Assembly: GCA_036927565.1 (NCBI GenBank)
Contig: JAYESD010000001.1
Location: 33,207,146-33,271,145, forward strand
Direction: 5' to 3'
Length of the DNA stretch: 64,000 nucleotides
Source of the DNA: Tuctoria greenei
Lineage: Eukaryota; Streptophyta; Magnoliopsida; Poales; Poaceae
Part shown: positions 56,581 through 64,000 of the stretch, piece by piece
Layout: each line of letters starts with the position of its first letter
How positions within the stretch are numbered: position 1 is the stretch's first letter
Notes under the pieces: generated by a model
Database searches by the model: none
What the model was told of the DNA's origin: nothing
Seen by the model: only the letters and a program-made list of their open reading frames with translations
Made by a program: the position numbers and the translations under genes

Positions 56581-56859
56581 CTGTTAACTGGGACTAGGAA
56601 ACTACAATCGCAATACTAAAATATTTAGTAGAGCCCGGTACATATTTATACTCGTAGTACCAGCATGGGATGACGAATCTCGGGGTTCCTGAGCATCAGG
56701 TGCTGCAATATTCTCTACATACGATGCAAAGGAATTAACGTGTTATAAATATGTGTATTTTGATAGTAAACACATTTATAGTTATACCAGGTGCTTGTTG
56801 CCCATCACGATTACTTGTAGACGACACGACGGTTTGGTGTCTTGTTCCTAAAGTAAAGA

Positions 56860-58640
56860 GTATATATAGTAAGTAACAGTGATAACGTCAGATTACATGA
56901 GGATGTGTATTTTAGATCAGGCGGTGTGGTTGCTATAACTGGAAATGTTTGTTTTGAACGGAGGAATTAGAAATGAAGGAGTAGGAAAAAAACCGTACAA
57001 TCCGAGAAAGAAAAACAAGAAAAACGTGTACAAACTGTGGGAACTAAAAATCTTAGGAATACAAGTTTGGAACATAGAAATGAGAGTACAACATTGGGAG
57101 TGGTTGATAAGATAACCCTGGCGTCATTTACTTCTAAATCAAGAAATTACATAGTACATGCGGTTTTTAATAGTTATCTTTCCTGACATGGAAATGTACT
57201 AGAAATACACTACCATAAACTGTCGGGGCGACATTTATTTCGGGGCAGAGGTGTAGTGTATTTTATATATGGAAAAAAGTAGAATGCAATCAGATGCTAG
57301 GGTAAAATAAAAAGATGAATCGACTGTAGGATGCAGATCTAACGATTGAGGATAGTTGATTGCACGATTGCACCAATAATCAGATTTTATACTAGACATT
57401 CATGAAACATAAGAACATATAAGGAGTTGGGACGATAACTAGGAATGAACTGGCTGTAGCTGTTGGGACGACAACTAAAGCGATAAGGAGGGAGTAGCTC
57501 TATAAAAAGACGGCATGGATCGTGTAGAACTTACGTAGCACAAAACTGGAGTCCGGGATGTCGCAGGGCGGGGTCGGCGACGAAGAGGTTCGGTAGAGCC
57601 CGTCAAACTTGGTCGCTCGACGTTGTACCCACAGTCACCACCACCACTCACACAGGAATTTCTTAGGAATGCAAGTTTGGAACACAACACTAAGAGGAGA
57701 ACATGTGTGCCGGGAACGGAAGCCACTACGGGATTAGAGGGAGATGCACATTTATATTCGTCGTGGCTAGCTACAAATGGGCGGGACTGGAATTTTGGGC
57801 GCACGGAGTGAAGTTTCAATTGTGAAAATCTCAATTGTGCGCGCCAAGAAGAACAAAAAATTTTTCGAGGGACCACTACCTCCCGTTCATCTTTGTTTTC
57901 ATGGAGATGTAAAAGCAGTCATGTGGTAGTGGGACATTCCAAAAAAAAATACGAACAAAAATATGAATCGCCAAATGTATCATTGTGCTAATGCAAACGA
58001 CATGCAAATACAGAACACCCAAGTCCACGAAGGGAGGACGACAAATCCATGGTCTAGTAAAAGTTAAACAATTAGCATTTTATATATAACATTTGTCGCA
58101 ATGAAATGATAACATATACAAAGTATATACTACTACTACAAAAAAACATTTTCCCCTATGATGTCTAATCTTCAGGTCGTCGATCCAAAGCCGCCTGTGA
58201 TACGAGTATCACAGGTACATATGATATATATATCAACAATGTCATCGGATATTAGTTACAACGGATAAAGTACTTTCCACGCACCTGTTGCATCAGGCGA
58301 TGGACTAGTTAGCAATTTAGATGACGCAATTTCCTAATCAAGTTAATTATGCATCATGTCTGTTGTTAGTTCTATTACTTGTAAGGATAATGTTTACCGA
58401 ATTTCATTCATTCAACCACAAGAAATATAGACGGTCCCAAGTTACAAACATATAGGAGATGTTTACGATAAAAGTAGTTTTTCGATACTGCATATATAGA
58501 ACACATTGTTCATGAACATAAAGACATATTTCATTAACAAATAAGTAATAGGAAAACACGTAGTAGACAGCAAATACAAGATAAACTACACCTAATACTA
58601 CTCTACTCAAAGATCACGAAATAGATAAACTACTACTAAT
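56860..58640. other. unassigned AT-rich stretch
   Basis: No convincing protein domain. A perfect 11-base inverted repeat AAATACACTAC / GTAGTGTATTT (57205-57215 and 57251-57261) encloses a 35-base GC-richer core. A frame of 133 codons on the minus strand (57475-57876) has no recognised motif; a donor-like GTAAGT on the minus strand (57529-57534) might belong to a 5' exon of the CACTA gene. Confidence 0.5.
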
Positions 58641-58641
58641 A

Positions 58642-59394
58642 CTACTCTACTGGGAGAAAACCACATCCTCCTCCTCCGCCGCTGCCGCCTCCTCTGCCTC
58701 CGCCGCTGGTGCCGCCTCCTACCTCCACCGCTGCCACTGCTGCTGTCGCCTCCGCCTCAGCCTCCGCCGCCGCTGCCGCCTCCTCCTGCTCCTCCTCCGC
58801 CGCTACCGCCGCCTCCATAGCCGCGTCCACCTCCGCCTCAAGAGACGCCTCCTGCTCAGCCTCCTCCGCTGCCGTCGCTGCCCAAGCTGCATCATACTCC
58901 TCAACCTCCATCACAGTCTGAAGCTTCCCGGCGACGCAGTTCTTAATCTTCAGGAGGCCCTCTACCCAGCAACCTCTGCGATCGTCTCGTGAGGGTGTCG
59001 AGATGACCGGCCACAGTCATCAACCCATAGTAGCAGTGGCCCGTGGTGTCCATGCTCGTGTGGAGGGGAAGGGTCCCAAGACCCAGATGGCGACACGAGC
59101 GATCTGTGTTAGAAAAGACCTTCCGCGCCACTGCGTTGAGCGCTAGTGCGCTATGAGCGGCAGCGGACTTCGCGTTGGTGGCCACCTTAAGGCGCCGATC
59201 GAGTTCTTCGATGCGGTCGGTGAGGAGTCTGAGAGTCTGCTCACCACAACCGGTATGAGGAAGTGCAGGCGCCGCGGGTGGAGATGCGGCGCCGCCATCA
59301 GTTCCACCGGCATTGCCGGCGCCGATGGAATCGGAGAAGGAGGTTCGGAGGACGTCGATGGCCTAAAGCGCTTCGGCGCGGGGCTACCCATTTG
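58642..59394 (-). pseudogene. unrecognised Ala/Glu-rich protein, copy 1
   Basis: From the ATG at about 59394 (MGSPAPKRFRPSTSSEPPSP) the minus strand encodes a basic Pro/Ser head, then after a one-base shift near 59330 a helical part (LTDRIEELDRRLKVATNA) and LGLGTLPLHTSMDTTGHCYYGL, VAGHLDTL. A second shift near 58960 leads to KIKNCVAGKLQTVMEVEEYDAAW and a tail of Ala/Glu runs ending in Gly-rich sequence. The LGLGTLP block recurs in the plus-strand gene at 61861-62277. Function unknown. The frame changes could be introns or decay. Confidence 0.6.
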
Positions 59395-59399
59395 TGTGG

Positions 59400-60470
59400 C
59401 GACGGAGGTGCAGAGAAAGAGCAAGAGGTGGTCGATGTGGCGGGTGGAGAAGTTTAGAGGCTAGGATCTAAGGAGTGGTGCGGCGGAGAAGCAAGAGGAC
59501 GGTGAGCCTTTATAGCGGGTCGTCGTCTAAGCGGGCGTGTCGAGATGATCAGACGCTAGAGGAAACTGCGCTTAATTATGAACCGGTCGGTGGCCCCAGT
59601 TTCCTCGAAACCGCAGTTTGCATCCTCTCGGTCCCAATGGCTCGGCGCGTCCCATTAGGAGTAAATTTACACGCGGGGAAAAAAAAATTCGTTATATAAA
59701 AAAAATACGTCCGTACACGCCTAAGCCAACTTCGTGACCGCGCGTCCGTGCCAGGGGACGCCTTGTAGCGAACATGGGCCTAGTCCTGCACGCATTACTT
59801 TCATTCGGATTTTTAACTGCAACAGTGTGCCATGTCTTATAATGTTGGTGCACTGACCTCAACTTTCCGTGGTGGGACTAATCCTTTGCACCTGTTCCAT
59901 ATGTTCTTTTCTTCTCTGTCTGTTATCTAATACTATTTCTGTTCTATGTTCAACATGCATGTGCGACCTCGATCCACGATCATGTTTCATGATGTTATAC
60001 GTGTGTTTTATCTTTTTGTTGAAAGATCGTCATGTACTGTTTGAGGTATATATATATGCATGCATGTTAGTGTTGTTAAACATGATCGAGGTCCGAGGTG
60101 TTTTAATTCTAGCTATGTCTAACATGCACGGATCGCATACATGATCAACCAATTACACTACATAAGAAACCCAAATAGGAGACAACGATGGGCGACAGAT
60201 CGGATGTCCATTGATCACAAAGCGATGCGAGACGCACTTAAAGTCATTGTTTGTCTCCTTTAGCTTTGCAATTACAAATCGAGACGAGCTTCAAACCCTA
60301 AGATCTTTTGTTTTTGTCCAATTTTCTCAGTTCACTTGTGACATATTAACACATCAATAAACTTAGAGCACATTCACTTGATTGAAATCTAGAAATTCTA
60401 ATACACCAGTATTCATTGACACGAATGAACACATATATATTACAAAACAAAAGAAATATGTACAAGAACA
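59400..60470. other. no gene recognised
   Basis: GC-rich to 59640 (continuing the head of copy 1 upstream, probably its promoter side), then AT-richer sequence without a supported frame. CACTACATAAGAAACCC at 60158 resembles a CACTA end but has no partner or subterminal repeats beside it. Confidence 0.5.
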
Positions 60471-60479
60471 AAATTAAGG

Positions 60480-60836
60480 CTAAACATGTACAAGAACTCC
60501 TAAAACTACAAAAGAAATATGTACAAGAACTCCTAAAAAAGACTCTACCGGCCTCGCCTCCTTCGCCCTCTCCCTCAACTTCTCAAACCACGACAAGCGG
60601 TCCTCCTCCTCCTCGTCATCGTCGTCGTCGTCGTGGTGGTGGTGGTGGTCGCCGTCGTCGTCACCGTCATCATCATCATCGTCGTCATCGTCGTCGTCGT
60701 CATCGTTGTCGTCCTCCTCCTCCTCCTCCTCCTCCTCCTCCTCCTCCTCCTCCTCCTCCTCCTCCGGCGACGATGCAGCAGGAGAGTGGGCCAGCTGCTC
60801 CGGCTGAGCCGATTGCTCCGGCTGCATTGGTGGCAA
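60480..60836 (-). CDS. hypothetical acidic low-complexity ORF
   Basis: Open for 118 codons: MPPMQPEQSAQPEQLAHSPAA, then a run of 17 Glu, then runs of Asp, His and Asp again, ending EDRLSWFEKLRERAKEARP and a hydrophobic tail VLVHISFVVLGVLVHV. The Gln/Pro/Ser head before the Glu run resembles the C-terminus of the plus-strand gene at 61861-62277 (QPVQPALSPIAPALESPPKDEEEEE; likeness is weak). The acidic part is a trinucleotide repeat and could be open by chance. Low confidence as a gene. Confidence 0.35.
   Translation of the reverse strand: MPPMQPEQSAQPEQLAHSPAASSPEEEEEEEEEEEEEEEEEDDNDDDDDDDDDDDDDGDDDGDHHHHHDDDDDDEEEEDRLSWFEKLRERAKEARPVESFLGVLVHISFVVLGVLVHV
60600..60766. repeat. compound trinucleotide repeat (CTC/GTC/GTG/ATC)
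   Basis: Plus-strand tracts of TCC, TCG, TGG, TCG/ATC and then about 17 uninterrupted TCC units (60712-60763). Read on the minus strand it gives Glu, Asp and His runs; on the plus strand Val, Ile and Leu runs. Prone to slippage. Confidence 0.92.
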
Positions 60837-61237
60837 TTTTATCTTCTTATTCTAAATAGGCTAGCTTCGTTCAGAGTGGCGACCACGTTCTTGAGGTTTA
60901 CTAGGCAGCGCCTAGCTTCGGACCTATAACTGATCAAGCAAGGGACAAAAAGCAAATCCTCCAGCCTTTTTCTAATATCAAGAATCACAAAGTGTGGCAC
61001 TTGGATTTGTATGGTGAGGTGAGGCGAGGCGAGGTAGCTGCAGGCGAGAAGAGACACTCTTTTTCAGCGATGAGGGCGTACTTGGAAGTGACGAGGGCGA
61101 ACCTCGGCGGCGTACCTAGAAGTGACGAGGGCGAACATTTGGCGGCAAACAAAATTTTGACAGCCTAACGGCGTCTAAGTGTTTCGCCCGGGTTAGGTTT
61201 TTCCTACGCTGCCGAGGGGTATACATAAACTCCAATT
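60837..61237. other. no gene recognised; short direct repeats
   Basis: The minus strand is open for 72 codons (60839-61057) without known motifs. GAAGTGACGAGGGCGAAC is repeated at about 61085 and 61121. GC content falls sharply at 61190 where the AT-rich modules begin. Confidence 0.4.
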
Positions 61238-61238
61238 T

Positions 61239-61630
61239 TCTCAGGCGGATTTTAAGTACCGACTGCCTAAGAAGATGGTTACCCCAGACGGGTTTTACTT
61301 ACCAATCGCCTGAGAAGATATTTACTTCTTCATAATTAATATTCTTGATTAAATGTGGGTCCTTTGAAAAGGCAAAATTCCACTTTCTTGTAATATTATT
61401 GATATGTAAAGGTTACCATTAAATTTCACTTCATAAATCATTTGAAATTTGTTAGAACATAAAAAACATACAACACATGCTATTTTTCATTTTTCTATCT
61501 TGATGAATATAATGCTTTTTTCATTTATTTTTTCAGTGGACATTATTACACATCATACCAACCTCTATGAATTTTTTCATATTTTTTTAAATTTTTTGAA
61601 TCAATGTGTGTTCATAATTTGATGAACGCC
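61239..61630. repeat. AT-rich module with CTCAGRCGG head, copy 1 (truncated)
   Basis: Headed by TCTCAGGCGG and CGCCTGAGAAGAT words, followed by AATTAATATTCTTGATTAAA, a GTGGGTCCTTTGAAAAGG segment and the TTGATGAATATAATG...TTTTTCAGTGGACATT segment. It ends at TTGATGAACGCC. Copies 2 and 3 continue about 400 bases further; here the unknown plus-strand gene follows instead. Confidence 0.85.
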
Positions 61631-61860
61631 TACATAAAGACCCCTCACCAACCGCCTATGAAGATGTGTCGAAGACCGTGCGTGACCTTTCTTTTCCCCG
61701 AGGCGCGACCTTTCAATGCGCGGTAAACCAACTGCTCCATCCTCCACTCCGCGCGACCTTAAAGATGCGCTATCACCCGTTAGTTCTCCACAAGCGCGTC
61801 GCTCACTTTGAATCCTCTTCTTTTCTTCGTCTTCCTCCGCTCCGACGACCCAACACCACT

Positions 61861-62277
61861 ATGGCCGACCTTCCGCCGCCAAGCCCTCCGAGGGAGCCAC
61901 CTTGCAAGAAACCATGTTGCAGCTCCTCCGAGAGGATCAACACCCAGCAGCGCCTCCTCATGGAGCGAGAGGCGTACAACAATACGTCTCGCGCCATGAG
62001 TGCCTTGGGGCTGGGTACCCTTCCAGAGTATCCTAGAATGGGTACCATCGGCCACTACCTCTACGCCCTCACGGGGGTGGCTGATCGTCTCGACATTCTG
62101 TTTGTGACGATGGCCCAGGTTCTTGGCCCCGAGGGCCACAGAACGCTGGTGGAGGCGACGGCTAGCAACCTCGGGGTTGCACCGCTGGTGCAGTCGGTGC
62201 AGCCGGTGCAACCGGCCCTGTCTCCTATTGCACCGGCGCTAGAGTCGCCGCCGAAGGACGAGGAGGAGGAGGAGTAG
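61861..62277 (+). CDS. unrecognised protein, copy 2 (LGLGTLP family)
   Basis: The ATG at 61861 (CACTATGGCCGAC, good plant context) gives 138 residues; an in-frame ATG at 61666 would add 65 Arg/Leu-rich residues that look untranslated. Layout: Pro/Lys/Cys/Ser-rich head (PPPSPPREPPCKKPCCSSS), a helix (RINTQQRLLMEREAYNN), the block LGLGTLPEYPRMGTIGHYLYAL, VADRLDILFVTMAQVLG, a Val/Gln/Pro tail and a terminal EEEEE. No membrane segment or known catalytic motif. It is open from start to stop, without shifts, unlike copy 1. A TATA-like ACATAAAG lies at 61632 and a polyadenylation-like AATGAATGAAA at 62346. It might be a cargo gene of a transposon. Confidence 0.55.
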   Translation: MADLPPPSPPREPPCKKPCCSSSERINTQQRLLMEREAYNNTSRAMSALGLGTLPEYPRMGTIGHYLYALTGVADRLDILFVTMAQVLGPEGHRTLVEATASNLGVAPLVQSVQPVQPALSPIAPALESPPKDEEEEE

Positions 62278-62575
62278 GAGTAGGAGTAGGATTTAGTTAG
62301 TTTTTCTTTGTTGTTTTTAGTTGCTTCTGTTTTGTAAATATTGTTAATGAATGAAATCTATCTTTGTTCATCTATGTGATTGAATATTACTTGTGTATCT
62401 TGTGTGTTCTTGTGTGTTCTTGTGTAAATACTATGTATCTTGTGTGTTCTTTTGTGAGATGTGTGATTGAATATTGTTAATGAATGAGTATGTTGTGTGT
62501 TCTTCAACTGTGTGAATGAATGAATGTGTAGTGTGTTCATCGTGTTCCTCAGACTCGGGTATCATAAGGTAATTA
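62278..62575. other. 3' flank of the unknown gene
   Basis: T-rich sequence with several GTGTGTTCTTGTGT and TTGTTAATGAATGA repeats, then a link to module copy 2. No ORF supported. Confidence 0.5.
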
Positions 62576-63410
62576 TCTCAGACGGTTGGTAATTCAAACT
62601 CGTCTGAGAAGAAGATTATCTTAGGCGGTTGGTAAGTAATACCTATCTGAGATAAAAATCTTCTGAGAGGTTATTAAGTACCAACCATCTGTGAAGATAT
62701 CTATTTCTTCTTAATTAATATTCTTGATTAAATGTGGGTCCTTTAAAAAGGAAAAATTCCACTTTCTTGTAATATTATTGATAAGTAAAGGTTACCATTA
62801 AATTTCACTTCATAAATCTTTTGAAATTGGTCAGAACATAAAAAACATACAACAAATGCTATTTTTCATTATTCTATCTTGATGAATATAATGTCTTTTT
62901 CATTTATTTTTTCAGTGGACATTTTTACTCATCATACCAACCTCAATAAATTTTTTCAAATTTTTTTAATTTTTTTTGAATCAATGTGTGTTCATAATTT
63001 GATGAATGCCTCATATGTATAGGTGCATTTAGTTAGAATGATGGATAATTTGAAGTTTGACATGTTGGAATGCTTTTAAAAAAATTAAAAAAATTCATAC
63101 ATGTATAAATGATACAAATATGTTCATACAAACAAATTTGAGTGAAGAATCTTTTATCTTTATGAGATACACGAATGTGAATAATATGTGAGTAGAAATT
63201 CATTTGATATTTACCAAAACATTACAATATCAGCTATACAAGTTTTAAAATATTTTGTTCGGATGGTAGATGTTAATTTTATACAAATGTAGAAGAAAGA
63301 ATCATCGAATTTGGACACAATTTGCAGAATCTAAACATGTTTGAGTACTTATATTGGAATCTAAATAAAAAAGAAGGAAGGAATAAGGAAACTGAAGAAC
63401 AGTATCGGGC
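62576..63410. repeat. AT-rich module with CTCAGRCGG head, copy 2
   Basis: Head 62576-62700 contains CTCAGACG...CGTCTGAG and further pairs that can form short hairpins. The body repeats copy 1 and adds about 400 bases (TTAGTTAGAATGATGGATAA, GAATGCTTTTAAAAAAAT and so on). Confidence 0.88.
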
Positions 63411-63412
63411 AT

Positions 63413-64000
63413 TATCTCAGCGGTTGGTAAGTAATATCCGCCTAAGATAAACATCTTCTCAGACGGTTATTAAGTACCAACCGCCTGTGAAGATATTTAT
63501 TCTTCTTAATTAATATTCTTGATTAAATGTGGGTCCTTTAAAGAGGAAAAATTCCACTTTCTTGTAATATTATTGATAAGTAAAGGTTACCATTAAATTT
63601 CCCTTCATAAATCTTTGAAATTGGTCAGAACATAAGAACATACAACAAATGCTATTTTTCATTTTTCTATCTTGATGAATATAATGCCTTTTTCATTTAT
63701 TTTTTCAGTGGACATTTTTACTCATCATACCAACCTCTATGAAATTTTTCAGATTTTTTTAAGTTTTTTTGAATCAATGTGTGTTCATAATTTGATGAAT
63801 GCCTCATATGTATATGAGCATTTAGTTAGAATGATGGATAATTTGAAGTTTGACATGGTGGAATGCTTTTAAAAAAATAACAAAATTCATACATGTATAA
63901 ATGATACAAATATGTTCATACAAACAAATTTGAGTGAAGGATCTTTTTTATGAGATACACAAATGTGAATAATATGTGAATAGAAATTAATTTGATATTT
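63413..64000. repeat. AT-rich module with CTCAGRCGG head, copy 3 (runs off window)
   Basis: Equivalent points are 795 bases from copy 2 (AATTAATATTCTTGATT at about 62711 and 63506). Identity to copy 2 is high by eye, with a few indels. Small frames through it (for example 63672-63872) are repeat by-products. Confidence 0.88.

Larger units (their letters stand above)
53371..56847 (-). pseudogene. CACTA-borne gene, Transposase_24 type, at least 8 exons
   Basis: Exons on the minus strand with GT-AG borders and matching phases: 56788-56847, 56652-56714, 55059-55172, 54689-54953, 54396-54602, 54220-54312, 54046-54147 and 53371-53970. Encoded motifs: GVAKGLKVAKLRYLA, GVRKWAEVVDT, YKAWQSTLHATYKKY, DWLALMDYFGSERFK, LLGSKSYVQLSYEK and RDPETGKEP, then a Gln/Glu-rich coiled coil. 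This is the protein type accompanying the CACTA transposase, probably DNA-binding (inference). A run of eight A residues (plus-strand T at 54765-54772) shifts the frame and a TGA at 53761-53763 stops the last exon before its coiled coil, so it is a pseudogene. The 5' end may lie further right. Confidence 0.8.
51671..56850. mobile_element. CACTA (En/Spm-like) DNA transposon, left end and gene
   Basis: Starts CACTACCAGGATTCCGG inside the H gag; the left target trinucleotide would be ATG (51668-51670). A 1.6 kb subterminal repeat zone and a spliced minus-strand gene with transposase-associated (Transposase_24) homology follow, which is the arrangement of CACTA elements. Exons continue to 56847, so the element extends at least that far. 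The right terminus was not found with confidence, and no transposase (TNPD-type) ORF is visible in the window. Confidence 0.82.

Noticed and set aside
57475..57876. Minus-strand 133-codon frame as a gene
   Set aside because: No recognised motif, ordinary composition and no homologous copy in the window; left as unassigned sequence.
58130..58160. CTACTACAAAAAAACATTTTCC as a CACTA terminus
   Set aside because: It lacks the exact CACTA start, has no partner end and no subterminal repeats.
60158..60175. CACTACATAAGAAACCC as a CACTA terminus
   Set aside because: The start fits but no matching inverted end, target duplication or adjacent subterminal array was found in the window.
1..64000. CRISPR arrays, operons, prokaryotic ribosome binding sites or tRNA/rRNA genes
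   Set aside because: The tandem repeats lack regular repeat-spacer structure, the genes are plant transposon genes, and no tRNA or rRNA signature was seen; tRNA-like matches are only LTR primer binding sites.

Overview
The window looks like a heterochromatin-type stretch of a plant nuclear genome, most likely a grass. This is inferred from the element types: Ty3/gypsy Tekay-, Tat- and Athila-type elements, a SIRE-like Ty1/copia element, CACTA DNA transposons with exon/intron genes, and a Tat element with an antisense ORF of the kind common in cereals. No intact conserved host gene, tRNA, rRNA, CRISPR array or bacterial-style operon was seen. Almost every coding stretch belongs to a mobile element and carries stops, frameshifts or altered active-site residues.

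Layout. 1-5632: minus-strand copia element cut by the window start (integrase, protease, gag, PBS, long LTR with a minisatellite). 5633-7422: truncated minus-strand Tekay LTR (D). 7423-9591: plus-strand Tekay internal fragment (E). 9592-17819: Tekay element A (+) with a complete 2.8 kb 5' LTR, gag-pol with chromodomain, and a 3' LTR cut after 0.6 kb. 17820-29547: Tekay element B (-), whose cut 3' LTR is fused to that of A and whose 5' LTR is split by a 2.84 kb LTR-like block (I, 25862-28698) with a different U3. 29551-32195: remnant of a third minus-strand Tekay copy (C).

32200-51670: Athila-like element H (+) in the order 3' internal - LTR - PBS - leader - gag. Its leader is split by a Tat-type element F (-, 34869-51174). 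F has an antisense aORF, two tandem-repeat arrays and a dead integrase. The right LTR of F is itself split by element G (-, 46269-50811), a gag-only LTR element with 5-bp target duplications and both LTRs. The nesting order is therefore G in F in H.

51671 onward: a CACTA element starts inside the gag of H. It shows a terminal CACTACCAG, 1.6 kb of subterminal repeats and a minus-strand transposase-associated gene whose exons run back to about 56.85 kb with consistent splice phases. Its introns hold a long foldback sequence and a triplicated 200-bp repeat. The last 6 kb (58.6-64 kb) hold two oppositely oriented divergent copies of an unrecognised small protein, acidic trinucleotide repeats and three copies of an AT-rich module headed by short CTCAGRCGG palindromes. 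This part is the least explained.

The genes do not form a pathway. They are layers of transposition, and the most informative signals are structural: an inverted 3'LTR-3'LTR fusion, an LTR insertion without target duplication, palindrome-packed LTRs, an in-frame 21-residue repeat in a pol linker, and the paired unknown genes at the right end.
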